Of a DNA stretch of 64,000 nt, positions 34,576-43,497 are shown piece after piece. The number at the start of each line of letters is the position of its first letter. Position 1 is the first letter of the stretch. The notes beneath the pieces were generated by a model that made no database searches, was not told where the DNA came from, and saw nothing but the letters and a program-made list of their open reading frames with translations. The stretch lies in NCBI GenBank assembly GCA_949841365.1, contig CATKZI010000003.1, positions 124,001 to 188,000 on the forward strand, given 5' to 3'. A program made the translations under genes and the position numbers. The DNA comes from an uncultured Candidatus Melainabacteria bacterium. Lineage in GTDB: Bacteria > Cyanobacteriota > Vampirovibrionia > Gastranaerophilales > Gastranaerophilaceae.

Positions 34576-36354
34576 ATGATTAAAACAAAACTTAAAGACC
34601 ATAATTGCGGAGAGTTAAACTTGAGCAATTTGAATGAAGAAGTTACCCTTTCAGGATGGGCTGCAACCATCCGTGATTTAGGCGGAATTTTATTTGTTGA
34701 GTTAAGAGACAGAACAGGATTTATCCAACTTGTTGCAAACCCTCAAATCAACCCCGATGTTCATAAAGTTTTTGAAAAAGTTAAAACAGAATACGTTATA
34801 ACAATTAAAGGTAAAATTTCTAAAAGACCTGAAGAAACTTACAACGAAAAATATCCTACAGGTCAGGTTGAAATTTATCCAGAATCAGTTAAAATTCTTT
34901 CAGAAGCTAAAACATTACCGTTTGTTTTGGATGATGAAAATGTTTCTGAAGATGTTCGTTTAAAATACAGATATTTAGATATCAGACGTGAAAGTATGTT
35001 GCACAACTTGACTTTACGTCATAAAATTTGTCAGGCTGCAAGAAATTACCTTAATAATCAAGACTTTTTGGAAGTTGAAACTCCTATCTTGATTAAAACA
35101 ACTCCCGAAGGTGCAAGAGATTACCTTGTTCCATCAAGAGTTCAAGAAGGTAAATTCTACGCATTGCCTCAATCTCCGCAAATTTTTAAACAATTATTAA
35201 TGGTTGGCGGTATTGAAAGATATTATCAAATCGCAAAATGCTTCCGCGATGAAGATTTACGTGCTGACAGACAGCCTGAGTTTACTCAAATCGACCTTGA
35301 AATGTCATTTGTTGAACAACAGGATGTTATCAATACCGTTGAAGGTTTGATTGTTGATACATTCAAAGCTGCAGGTGTTGAAGTTCAAACTCCGTTTATC
35401 CAAATGCCTTGGCAGGAAGCTATGGACAGATTTGGCTCAGATAAACCAGATACACGTTTCGGTTTAGAATTATTTGATATCGGCGATATTATTTTACAGT
35501 CTGAATTCCAAATTGTTAAAAACACACTTGAAAACGGCGGTATCGTCCGCGGTATCAGAATCCCCGGCGGTGCAAAATTCTCAAGAAAAGATATTGATGA
35601 TATTACAAAACTTGCTGTATCATTCGGAGCTAAAGCTCTTGCAAATATAATTTACAACGAAGACGGCACTGCAAAATCTCCTGTATTGAAATTCGTTACG
35701 GAAGATCAGGCTAAACAAATTCAAGAACGCGCACAAGCCGAAGCTGGCGACATTATTTTCTTTGTTGCAGATAAACCGAAACTTGTTTATGACATTATGG
35801 GCAGATTAAGACTTTACTTCGGTAAACGTCTTGATTTGATTGACGAAAGCAAACATAACCTTCTTTGGGTAGTAGACTTCCCGATGTTTGAATGGTCTGA
35901 TGAAGAAGGCAGATTTATGGCAATGCACCACCCGTTCACATCACCTTGTATCGAAGATTTAGACAAATTGAAATCAGGTGATTTGGGTAACGTTAAATCA
36001 ATTGCTTACGATATCGTTTATAACGGAACAGAATTGGGCGGCGGATCTGTCAGAATTCACTCATCAGAAGTTCAATCAGCAATCTTTAAAGCTTTAGGAT
36101 TAACTGAAGATGAAGCTAAAGAAAAATTCGGATTTATGGTTAACGCATTGCAATACGGTACTCCGCCACATGCAGGTCTTGCAATCGGTTTGGACAGACT
36201 TGTTGCATTACTTTGCAGAACAGAAAGTATCCGCGACGTTATTGCGTTCCCGAAAAACTCAGGTGCAAAAGATCTTATGAGCGATGCGCCGGGTGAAGCT
36301 TCATTACAACAGTTAAGAGAACTTCATTTAAAAAGTACAGTAAATAAACACTAA
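34576..36354 (+). CDS. aspS: Aspartyl-tRNA synthetase
   Basis: 592 residues, bacterial-type length. Anticodon-binding OB domain (about 1-110, VTLSGWAATIRDLGGILFVE), then the class II core: motif 2 YQIAKCFRDEDLRADRQPEFTQID (read across about 216-239), the GAD insertion (about 290-410) and motif 3 GLAIGLDRLVALL (about 535). Charges tRNA-Asp (whether also tRNA-Asn cannot be told). Ends with a strong terminator. Confidence 0.97.
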   Translation: MIKTKLKDHNCGELNLSNLNEEVTLSGWAATIRDLGGILFVELRDRTGFIQLVANPQINPDVHKVFEKVKTEYVITIKGKISKRPEETYNEKYPTGQVEIYPESVKILSEAKTLPFVLDDENVSEDVRLKYRYLDIRRESMLHNLTLRHKICQAARNYLNNQDFLEVETPILIKTTPEGARDYLVPSRVQEGKFYALPQSPQIFKQLLMVGGIERYYQIAKCFRDEDLRADRQPEFTQIDLEMSFVEQQDVINTVEGLIVDTFKAAGVEVQTPFIQMPWQEAMDRFGSDKPDTRFGLELFDIGDIILQSEFQIVKNTLENGGIVRGIRIPGGAKFSRKDIDDITKLAVSFGAKALANIIYNEDGTAKSPVLKFVTEDQAKQIQERAQAEAGDIIFFVADKPKLVYDIMGRLRLYFGKRLDLIDESKHNLLWVVDFPMFEWSDEEGRFMAMHHPFTSPCIEDLDKLKSGDLGNVKSIAYDIVYNGTELGGGSVRIHSSEVQSAIFKALGLTEDEAKEKFGFMVNALQYGTPPHAGLAIGLDRLVALLCRTESIRDVIAFPKNSGAKDLMSDAPGEASLQQLRELHLKSTVNKH

Positions 36355-36379
36355 AAAAGAGCCTTCGGGCTCTTTTTTT
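36353..36379 (+). terminator. Intrinsic terminator of aspS
   Basis: AAAAGAGCC-TTCG-GGCTCTTTT with a long T-run; UUCG tetraloop. Confidence 0.9.
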
Positions 36380-36383
36380 GTAA

Positions 36384-36389
36384 TATAAT
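36384..36389 (+). promoter_or_regulatory. -10 box of ribF (leaderless)
   Basis: Perfect TATAAT ending 6 nt before the ribF ATG (36396), directly after the aspS terminator; no Shine-Dalgarno and no FMN riboswitch upstream. Confidence 0.7.
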
Positions 36390-36395
36390 CAGTTT

Positions 36396-37274
36396 ATGCA
36401 GATATTTACCGAATTAAATAAAAATCCTAATCTATCACTTGCCCTGGGCTTTTTTGACGGGGTACATCTCGGACACAGAGCAGTTATAAAAAGTGCAGTG
36501 GATTTTGCCAAACAAAACGGAAATAAATCTACCGTAATAACATTTTCTGATCATCCTTGCTGTTATTTTTGGGGAGTTTGCCCAAAATATATTCTCACAC
36601 GTAAACAACGTGAGCAAAGAATTGAAGAACTAGGAGTTGATTACCTGTATGAGCTTGATTTTGAAAGCATCGCAGGTCTAACCGCACAGGATTATTTGAA
36701 AGATATCCTAGTAAACCATTTTACACCCGTATCAATTTCAACAGGGTGGAATCATAATTTCGGGTGTAAAAAATCAGGTGATGTAAAATTTTTGCATGAC
36801 AATTCTAAAAAATACGGTTATGAATATTTTGAACTTCCACCGCAAAAGCTTGATAATGAAACAATAAGCAGTACAACAATCCGAAAACTTTTATCTGACG
36901 GAAATATCGCAAAAGCAAATGACATGCTGGGCGCAAAATTTTCAATTTCGGGCGAAGTCGTTAAAGGCAATCAAATAGGCAGAACAATAGGCTTTAGCAC
37001 TGCAAATCTTGTTTATCCGCCGGAATTGATTGAGCTTCCGTATGGAGTTTATTCTGTTAACACAAATTACGGCAAGGCAATCGCAAACTTTGGAATTCGT
37101 CCGACAGTAAACAGCTCTCATGCGATTTTAGAAGTTCATATTTTAGATTTTGATAAAGATATATATGGTGAAACCATAACAGCAGAGTTTAATAAAATGA
37201 TACGCGCCGAGAAAAAATTTGCTTCTCTCGACGCGCTAAAAGAACAAATATCACTGGACATACAAATGATTTAG
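36396..37274 (+). CDS. ribF: Bifunctional riboflavin kinase / FAD synthetase
   Basis: 292 residues. N-terminal nucleotidyltransferase domain (LALGFFDGVHLGHRAVI, about 14-30; ISSTTIRKLLSDG, about 159) and C-terminal riboflavin kinase domain (KGNQIGRTIGFSTANLVYP, about 190-208; YGVYSV, about 217; FGIRPTVN). Makes FMN and FAD in the cytoplasm. The 3' end overlaps the convergent pilin-like gene by 4 bp. Confidence 0.96.
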   Translation: MQIFTELNKNPNLSLALGFFDGVHLGHRAVIKSAVDFAKQNGNKSTVITFSDHPCCYFWGVCPKYILTRKQREQRIEELGVDYLYELDFESIAGLTAQDYLKDILVNHFTPVSISTGWNHNFGCKKSGDVKFLHDNSKKYGYEYFELPPQKLDNETISSTTIRKLLSDGNIAKANDMLGAKFSISGEVVKGNQIGRTIGFSTANLVYPPELIELPYGVYSVNTNYGKAIANFGIRPTVNSSHAILEVHILDFDKDIYGETITAEFNKMIRAEKKFASLDALKEQISLDIQMI

Positions 37275-37986
37275 TAATCCATTTTCCAACCGTCCTGCAT
37301 GATTTTTGACAAACATCCAAAACCATATGACTGGTCTGTTTCTCCACAATAATCAGCATGCCAATCATCACCAATATAACTTTCACCAACTTTACCATCG
37401 CTGTAAAGTTCCATATAGAACAAATCCCTACCTAAAATATTAGGTCCTTGCACTCCATTTACATCGACCTGAAGTTGATAATATCCATGATCCAAATACA
37501 ACGAGGGTTCCCAATCGTAAGGATTAAATTTCATATTACTTTGTTCAAATACAGAAATTGACGCACCACTAGCTAATGAAACTACGGTTATAGGATTTTC
37601 CAGTGTAAAAACACTACCATCAAGTCTTTTATAGCTATCTGCAAAACAAGGTGTTAAATCGGTATTACAATTTTGAACTACTTTAAAATTATCATTTAGA
37701 AAATCTCTTGCACCATTAGCATTTAATCCGCTGTATTTAGTTTCTCCTAATGATATAGCATTATTCTCCTGTATAGCTTTTTCTGTCGCCTGCGACAATT
37801 CATTTACAACTTTCTGTAACTGAGTTACATAAACCTGACGTTGGTGGTTTTTGACAAGTGTCGGTAGTGTCATTGCAGACACAACTCCAATAATTCCGAG
37901 GGTAACTAAAACCTCTGCAAGGGTGAAACCTAAGCTACGATTGCCCCCCCCCCGAAGCTATTTAATAATGTTTCATGTTTTTTCAT
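37271..37986 (-). pseudogene. Type IV pilin-like gene, frame-shifted at a G10 tract (possible phase-OFF)
   Basis: ATG 37986 with GGAGG-type ribosome site (AAGGAGGAAAG) opens MKKHETLLNSF. It then enters ten G (37953-37944) and stops after 18 codons. In the next frame the sequence continues as NRSLG-FTLAEVLVTLGIIGVVSA, a prepilin cleavage site and pilin core helix, and runs to 37271 with a C-terminal globular domain containing paired cysteines (QNCNTDLTPCFAD, DYCGETDQSYGFGCL). Eleven or eight G would restore a 20-residue leader plus the whole pilin. The tract lies in the cleaved leader, so the mature protein would not change. Without frame correction, only a non-exported internal start at 37882 would be available. 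Confidence 0.8.
37944..37953 (-). repeat. G10 homopolymer in pilin leader
   Basis: Ten G on the coding strand, in the leader-peptide codons of the pilin-like gene; out of frame at this length. Confidence 0.9.
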
Positions 37987-37998
37987 AACTTTCCTCCT

Positions 37999-38526
37999 TT
38001 ATTTAATCAATGCCTGAACTTCTTTAAATTTTGGATTTTTTGAACCTTCAAGCCAAGCAAACAAAAGCATTTCTACAGTCAGTATTTTTGCCCCCTGTGC
38101 CTGCATAGATTCAATTCCCTGTTTAAATTCTGATTTATCACGGCTTGCACAGGCATCTTTTACAACATATACTTCAAACCCTGCTTCCATTAATGCACAA
38201 GCCGTTTGATATACACAAATGTGTGTTTCAATACCAAAAATTACAATCTGTTTTTTGCCGTATGCCTTAATTCTATCAAGCATTCCATCTTCCAACAAAG
38301 CATTAAAACAAGTTTTTTCAACGACCTGAATATCAGAACTCAATGGCAAAACAGTATTTCCAAGCCCTTTGCGGTATTGTTCGGTAACAAGTACCGGAAC
38401 TTCTAAAAGCTGAGCTCCGTCAAAAATTTTCTGAGCTTTTGACACAATAGTATTTTTTTCCAAGGACGCAACCAAACGTTCCTGAATATCAATCATCAAA
38501 ACCATACTGTCTTTTACTGATAACAT
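37999..38526 (-). CDS. Isochorismatase-family cysteine hydrolase
   Basis: 175 residues. Catalytic triad Asp13 (VLMIDIQERL), Lys in VEKTCFNAL (about 70) and Cys in GIETHICVYQTA (about 103), with the cis-peptide motif IETHICV. Closest in appearance to the YcaC-like branch of unknown physiological substrate. Its start overlaps the degenerate receiver protein gene by 13 bp, making it the last gene of the ftsE-ftsX run. Confidence 0.88.
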   Translation of the reverse strand: MLSVKDSMVLMIDIQERLVASLEKNTIVSKAQKIFDGAQLLEVPVLVTEQYRKGLGNTVLPLSSDIQVVEKTCFNALLEDGMLDRIKAYGKKQIVIFGIETHICVYQTACALMEAGFEVYVVKDACASRDKSEFKQGIESMQAQGAKILTVEMLLFAWLEGSKNPKFKEVQALIK

Positions 38527-39617
38527 TTTCTAAACTCCTCAATAAAATTTTCTACTATACCGATAAGTTCTTTTTGCGTTACTTTATCCAACTGCAAAGC
38601 TATTTCCTTGTTTTCAGGACTGTCTAAACCTTCATGATTTATATAAATCATTATTTTTGCAAATCCGGGATATACAATCCTTAACGAGCTTTCAGCCTGT
38701 TGATTTTTTAAATTAAACACACACTGCTCTGAGTTTGTATACTGTTCAATTTGAGTTTCAAAAAGTTTGTTCTCGTATGATTTTTGAAGTCTGTAAAATA
38801 CCGGAGCAATAACCTTTTCAAGCTTCGTATTAAAGACTTTCCTGAATAATTTATAACTTCCTTTTGGAGCATCAGAAAGCCAATCATCTAACGTATTTTC
38901 TTTAATCTCAGTAAATGCATATTGACCGTCATCTGCTTCTGCCAGTGCATTCAACGCTTCTTTCTCATAATCTCCGCTTGAAATATCTGCAAATCCTGCC
39001 TTAATTTGAATTTCAGAATTTATTTTATTAAACACGAAAACTGCACCGTTAAAATCAGTTTCAGGTAAAAACACATAAAAATTTGCGCCCGCACCCATAA
39101 ATGCCATATCGCCAATTCTTAAAGCAGATTTAAGCACATCTGCAACTGCCTCAGATGAAAAAGAAATTTTATCGCAAACTGTTAATGCCATAAATGTTCC
39201 TGATTTAAAATTTTTGATAAGAGGTTTGCAATATTCTTGTCTGTAAAGTCCTGTAAATTCATCGCTTAAAAGTTTTGCATCCCGCATCACAGTTCGTTTG
39301 GCGCAATAGTATTTCATATTATTCACAATTCTGATAACAAATTCAAAATCTTTTGCATCAGCAAGTATAAAATCATCTGCACCTGCATCAATGGCATCTA
39401 AAATATGTTCGTGCGAACTTGAAACAAATATAATGCATAAATTTTTATCAGCACGAATATTTTTAATTAATTCAACATTATCATGAATCAGAACAACATC
39501 TGCACCACTGAAATCACCTTCAAAGCTTGTAACATCATCATCTTTTCTTAAAAAGACAAGCTTCTCTCTAAGTTTTTGCTCAAAATCCTTATCATCAGAC
39601 ACAAGCATGATATTCAT
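38514..39617 (-). CDS. Receiver-like plus degenerate GGDEF protein
   Basis: 367 residues. The first 115 residues have a CheY-like pattern (MNIMLVSDDKDFEQKL, IIFVSSSHEHILDAIDAGADDFILAD). However, the phospho-acceptor strand reads ADVVLIHDN, with the Asp displaced by one. Next comes a diguanylate-cyclase-like domain starting DEFTGLYRQEYCKPLIK. Its active-site loop is MGAGANFYVFLPE instead of RYGGDEF-VxLP, so it should not make c-di-GMP. The C-terminal 130 residues are novel. Sits 3 bp after ftsX, suggesting a role near cell division or envelope control. Confidence 0.65.
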   Translation of the reverse strand: MNIMLVSDDKDFEQKLREKLVFLRKDDDVTSFEGDFSGADVVLIHDNVELIKNIRADKNLCIIFVSSSHEHILDAIDAGADDFILADAKDFEFVIRIVNNMKYYCAKRTVMRDAKLLSDEFTGLYRQEYCKPLIKNFKSGTFMALTVCDKISFSSEAVADVLKSALRIGDMAFMGAGANFYVFLPETDFNGAVFVFNKINSEIQIKAGFADISSGDYEKEALNALAEADDGQYAFTEIKENTLDDWLSDAPKGSYKLFRKVFNTKLEKVIAPVFYRLQKSYENKLFETQIEQYTNSEQCVFNLKNQQAESSLRIVYPGFAKIMIYINHEGLDSPENKEIALQLDKVTQKELIGIVENFIEEFRKCYQ

Positions 39618-39620
39618 GGA

Positions 39621-40529
39621 CTACACCTGCAAATGCTTTTTAATACATAAGAAACTTCCGCCCGCACCAAATGAAACTGCCATTAAAAACATAACAGAAA
39701 CAACAATATGCTGAGCATAAAGAGGTGTCGGAACCATAAAGAATTGGTGCATATTATTCAAACCGTTTTGAACAACATTCAACGGTAACACAGCAAGCAG
39801 TGCACCCGTAAACCCGTAAAATGCGCCCTGCATAATCAGCGGGAAACGGATATACCAGTTTGAAACCCCCATTAATCGCATAATTTCAATTTCATCTTTT
39901 CTCGACTGAATTACAAGTTGAATTGTATTATTGATAATAGTCATGGTCAAAATAGCCATAATAATTACGACAAATACAGTAATCAAATTAACAATATGAT
40001 TAAGCATTTCTATTTTCTTAGCCAAATCCTGAGCATAACTCATATCCTCAACAGAATTTAACTGTTTAACATTTTTGAATACTTCTTCAATATTTTCAGG
40101 CTTATCAACCTTAACATGCAACGTATCGGGAAGCGGATTTTCCATATCAGGCAAATCCATTTCACGCTTTAAGTTAGTCCAAGATGTTGCTTTGGGTACA
40201 ATACTAACATTTTCAACATGCTCAAATTCTTTAACTCTGTTTTTTACGACATTTGCATCAGAATTTTCTTTAAGATAAACCGAAATTTCCAAAGCATTTC
40301 CAAGTTCATGAGCAAACGCCGAAATAGAAATTGCAGATCTGAAAAAAGCACCGAAAATTATCAAAATAGCAGCCATGGTAGTTATAATAACAAGATTTAC
40401 CATGCCTGTTCTGTAAATATCAAGAACGGTTTCTTTAGTTAACCTTGCCAGAATTCTTAATTCACACCACATATCTTTCGGAATGTGTTTTTTTACCTCG
40501 TTTTTAATTCTTGTTTTGTGACTATTCAT
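39621..40529 (-). CDS. ftsX: Cell division protein FtsX
   Basis: 302 residues, four membrane segments (about 46-68, 190-212, 240-262, 275-297). The periplasmic/extracellular loop after TM1 (ALEISVYLKENSDANVVKNR) and the cytoplasmic coupling motif SRKDEIEIMRLMGVSNWYIR (about 220) are typical. Pairs with FtsE to regulate peptidoglycan hydrolases at the septum. ATG 40529 overlaps ftsE by 8 bp; an earlier in-frame start would be buried in ftsE. Confidence 0.92.
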   Translation of the reverse strand: MNSHKTRIKNEVKKHIPKDMWCELRILARLTKETVLDIYRTGMVNLVIITTMAAILIIFGAFFRSAISISAFAHELGNALEISVYLKENSDANVVKNRVKEFEHVENVSIVPKATSWTNLKREMDLPDMENPLPDTLHVKVDKPENIEEVFKNVKQLNSVEDMSYAQDLAKKIEMLNHIVNLITVFVVIIMAILTMTIINNTIQLVIQSRKDEIEIMRLMGVSNWYIRFPLIMQGAFYGFTGALLAVLPLNVVQNGLNNMHQFFMVPTPLYAQHIVVSVMFLMAVSFGAGGSFLCIKKHLQV

Positions 40530-41199
40530 AAGTACCTGCCTGTATATCCCTGACAATAGTGCCATTATCCAGCGTAATAACACGTTTTCTAAAATAATCA
40601 ACCATTGCATTATCGTGAGTTGAAACAATTACCGTAATGCCTCTTTGATTGATTTGATCCAAAATCTGCATAATTTCCATAGAGTTTTTCGGGTCTAAGT
40701 TCCCTGTCGGTTCGTCTGCAATAAGCAATTGCGGACCGTTAACGATTGCACGTGCAATACCGACTCTCTGTTGTTCACCGCCGGACAATTCTGACGGGAA
40801 AGCATTCATTTTATCATATAAACCTACAATTTTTAATGCACCCGAAACTCTTGCATTAATCTCTTTTGAGCTCATGCCGAGAGTTCTGATAACATATGCC
40901 ACGTTATCATAGATTGTATGAGTTTGAAGAAGTTTATAATCCTGAAAAATGATTCCCATCCAGCGTCTAAGACTTGGAATCTGGTCATTGGTAAGTTTTG
41001 CAATATTTTTACCGCAAATAGTGACCGTACCGCTTGTCGGTCTTTCTTCCGTATACAAAAGTTTCATCAGGGTAGATTTTCCCGCACCTGATGCCCCTAC
41101 AATAAACACAAATTCCCCTGACATAATATCAAGGTTAACGTTTCTCAAGGCATAATTATCATTTTTATATTTTTTGGTAACATTTCTCAATTGAATCAT
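40522..41199 (-). CDS. ftsE: Cell division ATP-binding protein FtsE
   Basis: 225 residues, single ABC ATPase domain. Walker A GASGAGKSTLMK (about 36-47), Q-loop GIIFQDYKLL, signature LSGGEQQRVGIARAI (about 138) and Walker B LLIADEPTGNLD (about 158). RNVTKKYKNDNYALRNVNLD and the Q-D-Y-K-L-L Q-loop are FtsE-like. Drives FtsX; AGGAAA precedes the ATG. Lies 10 bp after the transketolase half gene. Confidence 0.95.
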   Translation of the reverse strand: MIQLRNVTKKYKNDNYALRNVNLDIMSGEFVFIVGASGAGKSTLMKLLYTEERPTSGTVTICGKNIAKLTNDQIPSLRRWMGIIFQDYKLLQTHTIYDNVAYVIRTLGMSSKEINARVSGALKIVGLYDKMNAFPSELSGGEQQRVGIARAIVNGPQLLIADEPTGNLDPKNSMEIMQILDQINQRGITVIVSTHDNAMVDYFRKRVITLDNGTIVRDIQAGTYE

Positions 41200-41209
41200 A
41201 AAAATTTTC

Positions 41210-42172
41210 CTATTTTACAAGACGATATTTATCAATATGTCTTTTAATACTTACAGCCAGTTTTTCAGAAGTTAATCCGTAGTAATCAAGTAAGAAATCC
41301 CATTTTCCGCTCTGACCAAATGTATCATTAACACCGAGTCTGTGAACGGGTACAGGGTAATATTCTGCAAGGAGTTCGCAAATAGCACTACCCAAACCTC
41401 CCGTAATAGAGTGATTTTCAACAGTCATAACAAATTTTGTTTTCTTTACGTAATCAATAATTGTCGCACCGTCCAACGGTTTTACAACCGGAACATGGAG
41501 AATTTGAACAGAATATCCTTGAGATTTAAGATTTTCTGCAGCTTCAATAACTTCTGCCAAAGTTTCACCGTTTGTAATAACGGTAACATCAGTTCCGTCC
41601 TCAACCAAATGAGCTTTACAGAAATCAAATTCATAATTCTCATCAAATATATCGCAGACATTTGTTCTCGGAATTCTGATATACATAGGTCCATAGTTTT
41701 CTGATGCAAACTTAATAACCTGTTCGCATTCTCTGCAGTCTGCAGGAACAATTACTGCCATATTCGGAATACCGCGCATTAAAGAGACATCTTCCAATGC
41801 CTGATGGCTTGCGCCGTCTTCACCTACTGTCACTCCGCCGTGAGTTCCGACAATTTTTACGTTAAATTCGGGATAGCATACTGAATTTCTAATCTGGTCA
41901 TAAGTTCTACCTGTCGCAAACATTGCAAAACTTGCCGCAAACGGAATTTTTCCAACAGAGGCAAGACCTGCCGCAACCGCAACCATATCCTGTTCTGCAA
42001 TACCACAGTTAAAAAATCTTTCCGGAAATTCTTTTGCAAACACTTTAGTCTGAGTTGAACATGATAAATCCGCATCTAATACAACAATGTTTTGATTAGT
42101 TTTACCCAGTTCTGCCAGAGTTTTGCCGAAAACTGATCTTATGGATTTTCTTTCATTCTTGTTAATAATCAT
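41210..42172 (-). CDS. Transketolase, C-terminal subunit (split type)
   Basis: 320 residues covering only the pyrimidine-binding and C-terminal domains. DADLSCSTQTKVFAKEFPERFFNCGIAEQDM holds the catalytic Glu (GIAEQDM, about 66), GGVTVGEDGASHQALEDVSLM the usual thiamine-domain block, and SITGGLGSAICELLAEYYPVPV the C-terminal domain (motifs described in pieces across residues 33-295). The N-terminal TPP-binding partner is not in this window, although split halves are usually adjacent. Promoter TGC-TATAAT lies about 50 nt upstream. Confidence 0.85.
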   Translation of the reverse strand: MIINKNERKSIRSVFGKTLAELGKTNQNIVVLDADLSCSTQTKVFAKEFPERFFNCGIAEQDMVAVAAGLASVGKIPFAASFAMFATGRTYDQIRNSVCYPEFNVKIVGTHGGVTVGEDGASHQALEDVSLMRGIPNMAVIVPADCRECEQVIKFASENYGPMYIRIPRTNVCDIFDENYEFDFCKAHLVEDGTDVTVITNGETLAEVIEAAENLKSQGYSVQILHVPVVKPLDGATIIDYVKKTKFVMTVENHSITGGLGSAICELLAEYYPVPVHRLGVNDTFGQSGKWDFLLDYYGLTSEKLAVSIKRHIDKYRLVK

Positions 42173-42350
42173 AAATACAATCCCAAATACTGTACCATAA
42201 CATTATAGCATAAATATTTTTTATTCAAAATTGTAAGGATGTGTTAAGAATTATTAAAATTTTTCGAAATTTTAGCAATTTTATATCTTGAGGAATATTT
42301 AAACAGTAGAATAAAAATATGACAATATTTTATTGAAAGGAAGAAATTAA

Positions 42351-43439
42351 ATGATTCAAGCTCCAAACTATGTAAATCCTTACATGCAGCAACCCCAAAT
42401 GATGCCTGTTCAACAAACTCCGGCACCAAATTACAATGCAGTAAAGATTGATGTACACAACCCTTCAGTAAGTGCCCCCGGTGTTGGACAAGTTGCTATG
42501 AACGTACCTCAATACGCTCAACCGACAGCTCCTATTTATAACTATCCGCAAGCACAATTATATGATTATCCGCAGGCACAAGCTCAACCTTACTACATGC
42601 CTCAACAACCTGTAGTTTGTCCGCCTTGTCCTGTTTGCATACCGCAGCAGCCTGCTCCTGAAGCAGTTCAAGCTGCAGCTCCTCAACAGGTAATCCAACA
42701 GCAAAATATTAATGCTCCCGCTCCTGTTGTAACTCAACCGTCAGCAGAACAACCCGCTGCAGCTCCAAATGTAGAAGTTGTTCCGCCACAGCCGATGACT
42801 CCTCAAGTTGATTTAAACTCTTTCATCGCAAAATTAACAAACCCTGACTATGAAGTTCAGGCTAATGCAATGGAAGAAATTGCAAATATGGTAAAAGAAG
42901 ACCCTCAAAAAGCTACCGAATTACTTGATGAAAAAGTAGTTGACGCTTTGAACAAAATCATCAACACAGATTCAAGCAAACTTGAAGGCCCGACTCAAGA
43001 ACAAATTGCTGCAAGACAAAAAATGATGAAAGGTGAACAACTTTCAGACGCTGAAAAAGAAACAGCTACAAAAATCACCCCGATGGAACAAGCTGAAAGA
43101 AACAAAAGCTACGCAATGTTCACATCAGCAATCATGCAAAAATTATACGGTGACGAAGTAGTTAAACTTACAGGTTCTACAGTACCTCTAACTGAATTGC
43201 CGGGTGCAGTAACAATCGTTGAACAGTTGAAATCAAACCCTAACCCAATGGTTAGAACTTCAGCTATCGAAGCATTAAGCTACATTCAACAACCTGCATA
43301 CAAACAAGACTTGACAACATTGTTCACAATCGCTAAAAACGATCAAGACAAAAATGTTCAAGAAACAGCAGCAACAGCTTTAGCTAAATTGGAACAGTTA
43401 CAAGCTGAACAGCCTAAAGTTGAACAACCAAAAGCATAA
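42351..43439 (+). CDS. HEAT-repeat-like protein with Pro/Gln-rich N-terminus
   Basis: 362 residues. The first 150 residues are low-complexity, rich in P, Q, A and Y (PYMQQPQMMPVQQTPAP, YDYPQAQAQPYYMPQQPVV), with CPPCPVC at about 90-96. From about 160 come HEAT-type helical pairs (TNPDYEVQANAMEEIANMV, NPNPMVRTSAIEALSYI, KNVQETAATALAKLEQL). No signal peptide. AAAGGAAG precedes the ATG. Probably a scaffold; function unknown. Stands alone between divergent transketolase and a terminator. Confidence 0.75.
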   Translation: MIQAPNYVNPYMQQPQMMPVQQTPAPNYNAVKIDVHNPSVSAPGVGQVAMNVPQYAQPTAPIYNYPQAQLYDYPQAQAQPYYMPQQPVVCPPCPVCIPQQPAPEAVQAAAPQQVIQQQNINAPAPVVTQPSAEQPAAAPNVEVVPPQPMTPQVDLNSFIAKLTNPDYEVQANAMEEIANMVKEDPQKATELLDEKVVDALNKIINTDSSKLEGPTQEQIAARQKMMKGEQLSDAEKETATKITPMEQAERNKSYAMFTSAIMQKLYGDEVVKLTGSTVPLTELPGAVTIVEQLKSNPNPMVRTSAIEALSYIQQPAYKQDLTTLFTIAKNDQDKNVQETAATALAKLEQLQAEQPKVEQPKA

Positions 43440-43462
43440 TTAATTTCTTTCTTTTTACATAT

Positions 43463-43497
43463 AAAAAAGCTTCCTCACTGAGGGAGCTTTTTATTTT
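43463..43497. terminator. Bidirectional terminator between HEAT and EamA genes
   Basis: AAAAAGCTTCCTC-ACT-GAGGGAGCTTTTT with T-run; one G-T pair. Overlaps the 3' end of the minus-strand transporter gene. Confidence 0.8.

Noticed and set aside
36360-36395. FMN riboswitch upstream of ribF
   Set aside because: Only a terminator and a -10 box fit between aspS and ribF; there is no room for the aptamer.
42205-42240. Seventh copy of the shared promoter box upstream of the transketolase half
   Set aside because: AAAAAATATTT is present but the ACGRG part is missing and a standard TGC-TATAAT follows, so this looks like an ordinary AT-rich promoter.
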